From: Dendronephthya gigantea
Lineage: Eukaryota > Cnidaria > Anthozoa > Malacalcyonacea > Nephtheidae
Length of the DNA stretch: 64,000 nt
Reading direction: 5' to 3'
Assembly: GCF_004324835.1 (NCBI RefSeq)
Contig: NW_021163081.1
Span: 1,104,501 to 1,168,500 of the forward strand
Part shown: positions 47,211-58,572 of the stretch, piece after piece
How positions within the stretch are numbered: the stretch's first letter is position 1
How the letters are laid out: each line of letters begins with the position of its first letter
Notes under the pieces: generated by a model
What the model was told of the DNA's origin: nothing
Databases searched by the model: none
The model's input: only the letters and a program-made list of their open reading frames with translations
Translations under genes and position numbers: made by a program

Positions 47211-50200
47211 TTGGCGATGAGGATAAAAAAAAAAGAAAAAGAAGCGAGAGAACATCTCCAAAGTGAGAATTTCAGGCTTTTAGCAAACAGTTAATCGTTG
47301 AAGCGTTGAAATCGAAGGCGTATTATCAAGAAATCTATTCGTATGGCAATTCGATATCACCCAAGATCAAGGAGCTTTAGGCCCTCGGTGGAAGAAATAC
47401 ATCGCTAGATTTAGAAATCTCCTCGTAGCGCTGAACATTAATGACAAGAAGCGGCAAAGAGCTTTGCTGTTACACTACGCTGGGGAGTATGTTAATGACA
47501 TTTTTGACACGCTTCCTGACACAACAGCTACTGGCGATGAAAACCCATTCGAAAAGGCAGTAGAGGCCCTTACAGCGTACTTCACACCGAAGAAAAACGT
47601 AGTATACGAAGAGTATCAGTTCAGGCTACCCAAACAAGAACAAGGTGAGAAGTTTATGGCATTTTATACTCGCCTGAAGCAACTTTCGCAGACTTGTGAG
47701 TTCAATGACCCTGACCATGAAATAAAGTCTCAATTAATTCAGCAATGCATATCATCAAAGCTGAGACGGAAAGCCTTAAGCGAGCCTGAAATCGCCCTTC
47801 AGAGTTTACTTGATTACGGGAAAACTCTAGAAGTAACAGAAACTCAAGTTGCAGACTTGGAAAGTCAAACAAGGGAGAAAGCAGAAGACGTAACTAAACT
47901 TAGTCAATATAAGAAATCCAATAATCTATGGAAGACTTCGAATCGTGGGTATGCTAAGACCAGAAAGGATTATAAGAACAGTGGACCCTCTGGATCGAAC
48001 TCAAATATCTTGAAATTGTGGTGGAACGTTTCCGCACAAGGGTGGCAAGACCGCTTGTCCAGCGTACCAGAAGGAGTGTCACAACTGTGGCAAGCGTGGT
48101 CACTTTATGTCTGTTTGTCGAAGTGAATCGAAGCAAAAATTGCCGTCCGGACAAAGAGAAAGATTAGCAACTTTTGACGAACAGCTCAGCGATAGTGAGG
48201 ATGACGAAAATACGTTTTGGCTGAATGTCCATAGTGTCAGTGGTCAGCGAGAAGCAAAACACCCCATGTTTAGAGTGAACATTAGAGGAGTATGGTTGAC
48301 CCTGATGGCTGACTCCGGGTCTAGCATCAATATCCTTAATGAAAATGATTTCGAGAAACTTGGGGACCGTCCTGAACTCAAACAAACCTCTACTTGTGTC
48401 TATCCGTATAAGTCGAACAGACCCCTGAAGATGATTGGGCAGTTCGAGACAATCCTGAAAACCGAATGTGGAGCAACGTCGCGAGAACTCATGTATGTCA
48501 CACAAGGAGCAGGCGGATCACTTTTGAGTTGGCAAGCATCTCAAAAGCTCGGTTTGATCTCCACTGTACGACCATTGGAAATGAAACGAGTCCTGAGAAA
48601 GGGGACCCAGCGTCTGGTAGAAGAGTATGGAGACCTACTCACTGGCCTAGGAAAGCTGAAAGGCTATCAAGTTCAACTACATATTGATGACAACATGCAA
48701 CCCTCCGCTCAACCGCATCGACACGTTCCATTCCATGTCAGAAAACAACTCGAAGAGCAGCTAGAAGAAGACGAAAAGAACAGTGTCATAGAGCGCGTAG
48801 AAGGCCCAACTCCGTAGGTGTCACCGGTAGTCGTAGCGCCAAAGCCTAAACAGCCTGGAAAGATCCGAATGTGTGTCGACATGAGGCAAGGGAACAAGGC
48901 CATACAACGTGAGCGTCACATAGCACCAACCATTAAAGAAGTGATTGTTAGAACTCGCGCCTGAATCACAATACATAACGACCTTTAGCACACATGTTGG
49001 ACTACAAAGATATACCCGCCTCAATTTCGGAATTTCAAGTGCCGCTGAGATATTTCAGAATGTCATATGTGAAACACTCCGTGGAATACAAGGGGCGATA
49101 AACCTCAGTGATGACATCCTTGTCTATGGGAAAACACAAGAGGATCATGATCGAGCATTAAGGGAAACCTTGCAACGACTTCGGGAAAAAGGAATCACTC
49201 TTCATCGAAACAAGTGTGTCTTTTCCAAGGACCGGTTGGAGTTTTTCGGATACATATTTTCCGACAAGGGAGTGGCTGCTGACCCCAAGAAGGTGGAGGC
49301 TATTGTTAATCTTCAACCGCCGTCCAATGTTGCAGAAGTACGAAGTCTGCTTGGTATGAGCAATTATTGCTCACATTTCATTCCCGCGTATGCAACACTA
49401 ATGCAACCATTACGCGAGCTCACACAGAAGGATAAGCAATGGGAGTGGACGGAGACCCATGATCGTGCCCTAAACCAGTTCAAGGATGCCCTGGTGAAAG
49501 GGCCTGTAACCGCTTACTTCGATCCCAATAAGCCCACCGAGATCAGTGTTGACGCAAGCCCCGTAGGACTTGGTGCGATTCTTATACAGGCTGATCCTAC
49601 GACTGGGGAGAAGCATGTAGTTGCGTATGCGAGTAAATCCCTATCATCCGTCGAACAGCGATACAGCCAAACAGAACGAGAAGCACTGGCTGTTGTTTGG
49701 GGGTGTGAGTACTTCCATCTATATATATACGGGAAACCAGTAATCGTGGTTACGGATCACAAGATGCTTCTGGCAATTTACAACAACGCCCGATCTAAAC
49801 CGCCAGCGCGAATCGAGAGATGGGCTTTATGCCTACAGCCGTACCAAGTGTTAGTCACTTATGTGAAAGGAGAAGAAAATCCTGCTGACTACATGTCGCG
49901 ACATCCTGAGAAGGTTATACAGCCCAGCAGTTGCCAGGAACGAGTAGCTGAAGAATTTGTAGATTATATTGCTCACACTTCAACACCCAACGCCTTAAAG
50001 CTGGAAGAAATTGCACGAGCCACTTTGCAAGACCCAACTCTTCAAGCTGTCGAGTGTGCTGTTTGTACAAATAACTGGTTTGAACCTGCGAAGAGACTTG
50101 ACATAAATTGTGCAACCTACAAAGCTTTAGAACGAGTTAAAGAAGAGCTGACTTTCTCTTTGAAGGCTGGTATCATTCTGAGAAGAACCAGAATTGTTAT

Positions 50201-51439
50201 CCCTGAAGCCATGCAACGCATGATTGATCTTGCCCATGAGGGTCCTCAGGGGATTGCGAAGACAAAGTCCCTATTGTGCGAGAAAGTTTGGTTCGCTGGT
50301 ATAGATAGTGCAGTCGAAAAGAAAGTCAAATCCTGCCTTGCGTGTCAAGCAAGCACACCTGAAACGAAGCGGGAACCACTTAAATGTCACCGCTACCCGA
50401 AGGACCTTGGGAAGAAGTGAGTGTTGACTTTAAAGAATTGTCCGGGGGAGGATATCTACTCGTCATTTATGATGATTATTCGAGGTATCCAGTCGTGGAA
50501 GTGGTAGCATCTGTGTCTTCTAAAGTCATCATCCCATGTTTGAACAAGATTTTCGTAGAGCTTGGTATTCCAGAAACTATGCGCTCGGACAATGGCCCTC
50601 CGTTTAACGGGAAAGACTTTGAGAAGTTTGCCCTCACTCTTGGAGTTAAACACCGAAAGGTCATGCCTTTATGGCCACGCGCCAATGGGGAGGTTGAGAG
50701 GTTGATGCGAACTGTGAAGAAAGCTATCGAAGCTGCTAAGGTAGATCAACGCCCATGGAAGGACAAACTTTGTGAGTTTCTTCGTAACTATAGAGCAACA
50801 CCCCACTCAACGACGGGTAAACCTCCTGCAACTGTTATGTTTAACCATCCTGTGCGTGTAAAATTACCTGAAGCACCGCAGAGCAGGAAAGATCCCGCAT
50901 CCATCCAACGTTGTGACGAACTGGCAAAGAAAAAGATGAAATACTATGCGGATGACAAGTCTAATGCGAAACCCAGAGATTTAACTGAGGGTGATAATGT
51001 TTTGGTCAAGCGTGATCCCTCCTACAAGTCCGGTATTCTTTATGACCCCAAGCCCTACGTGGTGACTCAAAGGAAAGGCACGATGATCACAGCCAAGAGG
51101 GAAGGCAAGGACATAACGCGGAATTCTTCCTTCTTTAAACAGGTGTCCTTAGCTGATCCCATAACTGTAGAGTCTGATGATATTGATGACATTATTTCAT
51201 CGCCATCACAACTTGACCCTGCGGTAGATCATATCCTTTAAGGAGTTCCTGACGACCACCGGCACATCTTAAGGACTATGTTTGACATTATCAGTTATGT
51301 TAAATTGCATTTCATATTATTAATATTATTTATTAGTATTTTATATTATTTATGACATTTTATAGTTATTTAATGAGTTAGTAATATAGCTAGTTAATAT
51401 CTTTCAACGTAGTTACATTTTGTCCGAAGAGGGGAGAAG

Positions 51440-51602
51440 TGTAATGAACTTCCGATTTATGTATGCATATTTGTTTTATTATTTAACACTTCTTGTCTTT
51501 TATTAATTTGTATATTATTAATGCATGGCTAGTATAAAAACATGTGTAAAGAATTAGATAGGGTTAGTTCTTCAGATAAGCAATAAAGTCAAAACCATTA
51601 CA
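51440..51602 (+). repeat. Gypsy-2 3' LTR
   Basis: 163 bp, followed by ACATA, the other half of the target duplication. Confidence 0.95.
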
Positions 51603-52320
51603 ACATACACTTTCACTTTGTTCTTCCTCGAAATAGTTGATATTATATGCTTCTTCAGCTTCATTGACACTTTTAAAATCTTTTCTCAGGCATTTCATCA
51701 ACTTCATTCTGCATGCAGTACCTGAATAAATGGCAATGGACATATAACTATATGTAAGCAATAATGCTGATTGGTAACAAACTAATAATTGGTCACTGAT
51801 TGCCTTTGATTATTTCTCCTTCCTTTCAAAAAAAGAATAAACTAAACTAGAACATCCTAAGGAACTTGAGACCAATTTTCAACACTTTCAGTCAGGCTCA
51901 AAGCAATGTTCTTTAATGCAACTGCCAAACAGCTGACAAAAACATTCCAAGAAAGATTATTGAAAGTTTCTTCAAAATCACTCACCAGATCTTAAAGGCA
52001 TTCCACTAGACACTGCAACAGCCTTTGCACAATTTTCCCAAAATGGGATTCGTTTATGAGTGGGCCAGCCCTCACATTCATTGTATAGTGCAACATATTG
52101 CACCAATTCTTTCACCTCAGATTTAGACCACTCAGGTCTGCTTGTATCCTTTGAAAAAGAAAATGTTTGCAAGTAAGTATATATTCATGTGAAACTTTAA
52201 TGTTTGTAATGAGTATTTTACAGGTTTTAATCTGATCTGCCAACAACTGACTGGCCGTGCTCATTGAAACCTGCAAATGCTCGTTACAAACATCACATGG
52301 CCCAATTGACAATTCATCCT

Positions 52321-52640
52321 TATATATATATATGTGTAAAAATATATATATATATATCTTTTTTTATTCCCCTATGTACAGTTTTATAATTAAATATTAC
52401 ATATGATTTTATGATAATGTTAGGCTAGAGACCTACTATAAACCTAGTTAGGCTTTTGAGGCTAGGCCCCTAGTGATGATACATCAATTTAACTATTTCT
52501 AATAATGTCCACTGTAAAATCAGTATAATCACAAAGATGATTACTTACACTAAATACTATTTACAAATAAGGAAGAAGGGGAAAAAAAATAATTACAGTG
52601 CAGACTGCAGATATAGCTCAAGAAGTCATATTGTTGTGAT
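52321..52640. other. Non-coding stretch between the unknown gene and LINE-1
   Basis: A TA-rich microsatellite at 52,321-52,360, then AT-rich sequence without coding content. Upstream exons of the minus-strand gene were not found here. Confidence 0.4.
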
Positions 52641-53479
52641 ATAATATGTTATAGAATGCATTCTGAAGATCTTAGGATGTAACTATGTTTAAATCAGTAA
52701 CAAATGTTTCTTAACTTGTTTTTTGAAAGCATTGCAAAATTTTGTTTCTTTAATTTTTTATTTAAATGAATTCCATACATCAGTTCCTTTATTTGAGAGA
52801 GTATGTTTTGCGTAGTTTGTTCTATTACACCGCTTATAAAGTTTTGATGAATTTCGCGTATTATGCTGATGAATTTGATTACTAATAACAAAAAAATTTC
52901 TAAACCCATCAAGTAGGTTTTTAAGATGGTGATATCGAAACATATATAAGCCAGTTAAATAGTCATTTATTTTGAAGATATCTAGGATGCACAATTCTCT
53001 AAAAATCTGTTCAGTATGTTCAAGATATGATTTAAATGACATCAATCGTACAATTTTTTTTTGGATATTCATTATTTTTTGAATTCGAGTTTTGTAGGTG
53101 ATTCCCCATACTAAGTTCCCATAGATGAGATATGGATACACTAAAGCATAGTAAATTAACTTTATTGCATTTCGGTTTACATAATGACGGATTTTTGCTA
53201 TTACTTAGGAGCCTCTCGCGATTTTTTTGTTACTTTTATTATATGATTATTCCAAGTCAAGCATTCATCAACAATTATACCGAGAAAGTTGGTACTTTTA
53301 ACCTGTTCAATGTTATGGTCATTTATTGTAATTTTAACATCATGCGTAAGTTTCCTATTAGAGGATCTAAAAAGGATAAGTTTTGTTTTAGTTATATTTA
53401 GGGATAATTTATTGACATTCAGCCATTCAGCTATTTTATTAATTTCAGTTTGTACAACTTCAGTAACTGTTTTCAGATT

Positions 53480-53487
53480 TTTATTGC

Positions 53488-53528
<41 letters not shown>

Positions 53529-55445
53529 TTTATTGAGGGAAATTCATTCATCTCAGGATGCTTTTCAATGAAGCCCTCATCACAATACATTATTATAATG
53601 TATAAATCTGGAATATAGTAAAACTAGCCTATAAGTTATTCTAGAAGTTTTTTAAAAATGTTAAAATTAACTAAATTCTTAATGTCATTATCTAGGTCAT
53701 TCCAGGCATTCGCTGCCTGGTACACGAGATGTTAATGAATGTTATAACATAAGTTTTCTTTTAAAAATGTTAAAATTAACTATATTCTTAATGTCATTAT
53801 CTAAATCATTCCAATCATTCGCTGCCTGGTACACGAAACGTTGCTTCCCCCATTCTGTTTTAGCTTTTGGGAGGTATAGGTTTACACTTTGGCGAGTAGA
53901 ATAGCTATGGCGGTTGCAGTTCTGGGTTAGTATTAATTCTGTGTCCATAATTCCGTGAAGGCATTTATGAATTGCAATGCGTCGATGTTGTTGACGTCTT
54001 GTATTTAGATCTACCCAATTTAATTTTTGAAGGGCATCAGTAGCCGAATGTGCGCGTGGTAATCGCAATATGACCTTTGCAGCCTTGTTTTGTAAAGTCT
54101 GCAAGTCGTCCATTAGAACTTTGTTGTTTTTATCCCCCCAAACCAAATCTGCGTAGTCAAACAGGGATAATATGATTGAGTTATACACGGTGACAAGTTC
54201 TTCCTTAAAAAGAATGTACCGTAAAAGCTTCAGAATACCAATACGTTGATTTACCTTTGCACTCAGAACTTTAATGTGCTCCGTCCATGTTAGATTTTCA
54301 TGAATCATAATACCCAAGTACTTGACTGTCGAAGATCGGTTTACTTGATAACCTTGCACTGTCACCTTGATACTATCACAGAACTTGAGTTTACGTGAGC
54401 TACCGATCAAAACAAATTTTGACTTCTCAGCATTCAATGTTAAAAAATTGTTATTAAACTAGACTGTCATACTTTCCAAGTCTTCATTAAGTTTAGTTTC
54501 AACATCACTAACCATCCTCGATGAATAATATAAGACGGTGTCATCAGCGTATAACATCACTTTACAAGACTTAAGACATTGTGGTAAATCATTCATATAT
54601 AAAACAAATAGGAGAGGTCCCAAGATGCTACCCTGGGGTACACCAATCGGAATGTTCGTCATAGAAGACCTTTTATTTTCCACTACTGTAATGGCTGATC
54701 TGTTAGATAGATAAGACCGAAACCAAGATACAGTATTATTAGACAGTCCTAGTTGTGATAAGCAGAAGCAAGGGTGGGAGAAGCAATTCATGGTTAACGG
54801 TGTCAAAGGCTTTACTCAGGTCAAGGAAAACAACACCTGTAACCTGACCTGAGTCCATGGAGGCCAAGATTTTATCTGTGAAGTGGATGAGTGCAGTATC
54901 GGTCGCTCTTTTAGCCCGGAAACCATGCTGCTCCTTTGCAAGAACTTTCTCTTCATTAAGATAACAGTACAGTTGGTGATGTACTGCACGTTCAAGTAAC
55001 TTACTGATTGTAGGAAGTATTGTGATAGGTCTATAATTATTCATGTCAGTCCGATCTCCTTGTTTATGCAATGCAGTAATTCGACCAGTTTTCCATAAAC
55101 TGGGAAAGATCGCGGTGGAAAGGGAGCAGTTGAAAATTTTAGTCAAACATGGTGCTATTGCAGATGAGGCATCTTTCAGCAGACGAGCACTTATACGATC
55201 TAATCCAGTGGCCTTATTTGTTCGGAGAGTAGATAGTTGCTGTTCGACATATTCAACAGTCACAGAATCAAAAGAAAATGTTTCGGAATCCGAAACACTA
55301 TTGTTAATGCATACTGTTGAAGCACTGCCCACGATGGATGTGAAATGTTCAGCTAACTTACTTGCAACAGAACAGAAATATGAATTCAAAATCTGTGCTA
55401 TTGAGGTTGCATCAGAATAGCAAACACTATCTGACATAATACGCC
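53480..55445 (-). mobile_element. LINE retrotransposon, 5'-truncated copy nested in the outer LINE
   Basis: A different family from the outer LINE. It begins within the region before the RT (LNSYFCSVASKLAEHF) and keeps most of the RT: GRITALHKQGDRTDMNNYRP, SKLLERAVHHQL, QHGFRAKRATDTALIHF, GVVFLDLSKAFDTVNHELL, GVPQGSILGPLLFVLYMND, MLYADDTVLYYSS, then the thumb and C-terminal region (IGILKLLRYILFKEELVTVY, DYADLVWGDKNNKV). One frame change follows VNHELLL (about 54,790), and a TAG replaces a family Trp at about 54,465. It ends in a TAA-type microsatellite tail at 53,489-53,526. The 3' segment at 53,641-53,731 is a diverged tandem copy of 53,757-53,848. Confidence 0.85.
53489..53526. repeat. AAT microsatellite, tail of the nested LINE
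   Basis: About thirteen AAT units at the 3' border of the nested LINE, as expected for LINEs that end in short tandem repeats instead of poly(A). Confidence 0.9.
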
Positions 55446-57614
55446 ATCTGACATAATAGAATATATTTGTGTCATCAGCAAATAGTACAAATGAAAGCAG
55501 TTTTGTACAATTTTCGATGTCATTCATATAGTGTAAAAAAATAATAGGTCCGAGAATTGATCCCTGTGGGACTCCAGTTTGAATTAACATCTCCTTAGAC
55601 CTAACTTGATTGTATTTGACAATTTGCATTCTGTTTGTTAAGTAATATTGAAACCATTGTTTTGCTACACCACGTATTCCATAGTATTCCAAGTTTTTGT
55701 ATCAGAATGTTGTGATTAATTGTATTGAATGCTTTTGACAAGTCAAGAAAAATTCCTATTGTGAATTCTCCATGATCGATTGCTTTAGTAAGCTTGTTTG
55801 TAAGTTCAATGAGTGCAAGTTTTCAGTGGATCTATTTTCTCTAAATCCATATTGATGTTGTGTTAAGATTTTACTTTTTCCATATATTTAATTAATCTTT
55901 TGTACATTAGTTTTTCCAATATTTTTGAAAAACAAGTTATAACAGATATGGGTCGATAATTTTTAAATTGTTTTTTTTCATTTGCTTTGTAGACAGGTGT
56001 AATTAGCGCTTTTTTCAAGTTATTAGGAATTTTCCCACTACTAAAAGTTAAATTGTAAATATATGAGACAGGTTCAGAAATTTCACCCATAACCTTCTGA
56101 ATAACTTTTGCGCTTATACTATTATATCCCAGACTCTTATTGGGGTTTAAGCTTTTAATTTCATTTTCCAATTCATATTTGGTTATTGGTTGCAGAAAAA
56201 AGCTATTATTATAGTTACCATTTAGATATTGGTCAGGGTTTTTATCACATTTGGGGAGTTTTTCTGCTATTTGTGGTCCGATATTCACAAAATATTCATT
56301 GAACTTGTTTGCTATCATAAGTGGGTCATTAATTATCTCTCCAGCACTAGTTCCAATAAATTCCTTAGATAAACTATTTTTATTATCATGCTTGTTCATA
56401 ATTTGGTTTAGTGTTCTCCATAACGATTTTGTATCATATTTGTATTTTACTAGTTGATCTTCGTGGTTTAGCTTGTTTTTGTATCGTTTGTATTTGTTCT
56501 CATTTTTTATCATAGGTGATTGTAGGTATTTCTTATATAGCGTGTGTTTTTTTTCACAGTCTTAGAGATGCATTTTGTCATCAATACCCTTTTTAACCTT
56601 CTCTTTAATTAGCGGAAAGCTAGTTTCGTAAATAGTTGAAACTATATTAAAGAATTCATTGTAAGATTCCGTGGAGTTATCCCTACAGAAAACATTTTCC
56701 CATGAGGTATTTTTGATTCTGTCAGAAAATATTTTAGTGTTGTAATCATTGATAACATTTTTATATATTACCTCTTTTATTGGTGTTGTTTTTTTATGTA
56801 TCAATAGATTTCGTACATGAATGATAGGCAGATGGTCAGAGATATCAGAAAAAATTATTCCATTTGTACTGGAATCTATAGTTTCAATATTGTTTGTAAA
56901 AATGTTATCAATAAGTGTGGCTGTGTGTTGCGTGATTCTTGTTGGTCTTAACATAAGTGGTATATATGATGACATATATAGAATTTCCAAATATCTATTG
57001 GTATAATCACAAGATTCTGATTTTAATAAGTCAATATTGAAATCCCCTTAAGGTAGCATATTTTATTTTCCCGATCTATTTTGCTTATTATTTGATTAAG
57101 TTTATTATCAAATTCATTGATTTTACTGTTTGGTGGTTTATATATTACACCTATTATTATATTTTTACCCGTTGGTACTTTAAGTTCAATAAATATTGAT
57201 TCAATTATATTTTCAGTGTTTTGGTTTAGATCAGTGCGAGATGTGTATTTAAATTGATTTGAGATGTAAATACCAACACCTCCACCATTTTTAGTAGGTC
57301 TGTTTACATTTAAAAATTCGTAATTTTCTAGCTGAAAAAGATGATCATTCATATCATTCAGCCATGTCTCAGTTAAACCAATTATTTGTAGCGGTATTTT
57401 GAACGAGTTGATAAGTTGTTTAAGGAAATCTAATTTATTAACTAGGCTTCTAGTATTTAGGTGCATTAAGGAGAGGATCTTATTAGATTCTGATACATTG
57501 ATTGCTTGATTGAAATAATTTCGTAGGTAATATTCACAGTTAATATTGGTTGGGTTGTCTAGGTTTGCATTGTTTTCGGATAATGCAATATTATTATTTG
57601 TATCAAAAGGCATG

Positions 57615-57795
57615 TTGTAAAACACTGACCGGACTGGACTGGACTTGAAAAACACTGACTCGATCAGTGATTTGTAAAACACTGACTAAGTAGTCAGTGA
57701 TTTGTAAAACACTGACTCGATCAGTGATTTGTAAAACACTGACTCAGTCAGTGATTTACAAAACACTGACTCAATCAGTGATTTGTAAAACATGG
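57615..57795. repeat. Palindromic minisatellite at the 5' end of the outer LINE
   Basis: About six copies of a 27-28 bp unit, GTAAAACACTGACTCGATCA plus GTGATTT. Each unit has an internal palindrome (CACTGACT ... AGTCAGTG). The position upstream of the LINE coding start suggests a repeated promoter or 5' untranslated region. Confidence 0.85.
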
Positions 57796-58054
57796 ACTGT
57801 TTATAATACATGCCGTTGTTGTTGAAATCTTCAATGAAAATGTTGAAAACCTTGAAAACCTTCGGATTGTGATAAAGGTCAGTACAAATAGAGAATATTC
57901 AGTAAGAGAAAAAAACATGTTGTAAATCGTAAATATAGAGTTGTCGGCTGTTTTACTGTTACATTACTGTTTTACTGTGCAAATATGTTAATATATCTCG
58001 ATAAATATTTTCGAAAGTCCACTATCCTGTACATTACATAGTATTTGCCACGCA
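57796..58054. other. Non-coding stretch
   Basis: No coding or structural feature recognised; the 5' border of the outer LINE is probably in here. Confidence 0.35.
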
Positions 58055-58379
58055 TGGTGTCCCAAAAAAACCCCAAACCATTTAAATCAGCCATAACAAT
58101 GTAATAGCTAGAGTTTGAATGCCTAATAATAGCTAGAGTTTGAATGCCCAATGAATAGCTAGGGTTTGGATGCCCAATGAATAAATGTTTGACATAAGCA
58201 TTTCTATGCAAATGACTTTTATTTCCAATAGCAATACGCTTTACAATTAGGGATCACAATAGGCCTATTTAGCCTTTTATGTTATGTTAATCCCTAGTCC
58301 CTACGAGCAAAAATTCGCAAACAAGTCATTCCAATACGCAATTTGAAATTTGAATGGTTTTGGTTTTTTTGGGACACCA
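58055..58379. mobile_element. MITE with ~32-bp inverted ends
   Basis: TGGTGTCCCAAAAAAACCCC at the left is matched by the complement of TTGGTTTTTTTGGGACACCA at the right, continuing into CAAACCATT. Inside, a 26-bp unit (TAGCTAGAGTTTGAATGCC) is repeated about three times (58,105-58,185). No coding capacity. The TGGTGTCCCA tip recalls Tc1/mariner-type ends. Confidence 0.8.
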
Positions 58380-58560
58380 AACCTGTAGTGTTGTAGTTAA
58401 TTTGTGGCTCAAATTGTTCCCATTGACTGTGTGTATATCGGTTGTTGCCTTGTTGGTTGCTGGTTTATTTATACATAATTATATAGCTTGTTAGGGTAGT
58501 GGCAATAATGCAATAATGCTGTATAAATAAAATTCTAAAAAATAAATGTGAAATTAATTT
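58380..58560. other. Upstream region or first intron of the kinase gene
   Basis: AT-rich, ends in AATTTTTAG, a good splice acceptor directly before the kinase exon. Confidence 0.35.
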
Positions 58561-58572
58561 TTAGAGCAAAAA

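Larger units (their letters stand above)
47048..51602 (+). mobile_element. Ty3/Gypsy LTR retrotransposon, fossil copy inserted in an exon (Gypsy-2)
   Basis: A 4.6-kb element with 163-bp LTRs (47,048-47,210 and 51,440-51,602; TGTAATGA...CATTACA) and a 5-bp target duplication ACATA on both sides. Parts in order are a gag-like region with zinc knuckle, aspartic protease, reverse transcriptase, RNase H and integrase, then a short tail; no envelope gene is seen. A purine-rich tract (GAAGAGGGGAGAAG) precedes the right LTR. The LTRs differ at about 8 of 163 positions, so this copy is clearly older than Gypsy-1. The coding region is broken, with about four interruptions. It lies within a coding exon of the minus-strand gene of unknown family. 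Confidence 0.95.
42801..52320 (-). pseudogene. Long multi-exon gene of unknown family, decayed and split by a Gypsy element
   Basis: Minus-strand exons in order: 52,320-52,223 (SIGPCDVCNEHLQVSMSTAS), 52,158-51,990 (SANT/Myb-like: PEWSKSEVKELVQYVALYN, HKRIPFWENCAKAV), then an exon from about 51,720 that runs through 51,603 and resumes at 47,047 (SERLLPGDIIINDYLPKL, FAENDFQDLKY-like stretch, WSYAEIKEGKK) down to about 46,395. It continues 46,374-46,180, about 45,415-44,644 (Leu/Lys-rich coiled segment), about 43,800-43,620 (HMAVPPGDIKWLYDY, VAPFERAIRILRITYFPFFY) and about 43,345-42,801 (EREDHNHVLKPITACTRAG, QHKQSVPDCEKMFSHG, RFVSLVRNWHKANDGRG). I recognise it as a multicopy cnidarian-type family but cannot assign a function. 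In-frame TAG codons occur near 43,717 and 43,230, and a frameshift near 45,240. The Gypsy element at 47,048-51,602 lies inside a coding exon. Confidence 0.6.
52640..57690 (-). mobile_element. LINE retrotransposon (CR1/Jockey-type), outer copy
   Basis: Minus strand. From 57,682 downward an endonuclease/exonuclease/phosphatase domain is clear (LMHLNTRSLVNKLDFL, IIGLTETWLND, GGGVGIYISN, IIIGVIYKPPN, later SDISDHLPI). Then come a linker and the reverse transcriptase (ALITPVYKANEKKQFKNYRP, SIITCF-like and CFSKILEKLM, GVPQGSILGPIIF, FADDTNIFY). The RT is cut at about 55,445 by a second LINE and resumes at about 53,480 (SNKNLKTVTEVVQTEINK, INIQKKIVRLMSFKSYL). The 3' end is near 52,640. At least three frame changes occur (near 57,045, 56,560 and 55,700), so it is inactive. 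It is nearly full length, with a minisatellite at its 5' end. Confidence 0.85.

Noticed and set aside
15350-54480. TAG reassigned as a sense codon for Trp or Gln
   Set aside because: The apparent read-through codons are confined to elements that also carry frameshifts and other stops; no undamaged gene requires it.
54739-55692. One long minus-strand frame as a single LINE protein
   Set aside because: It crosses the junction of two different LINEs; the first part belongs to the outer element and the rest to the inner one.
57615-57795. Short palindromic repeats that recall a CRISPR array
   Set aside because: Units are contiguous with no unique spacers; this is a minisatellite at a LINE 5' end.
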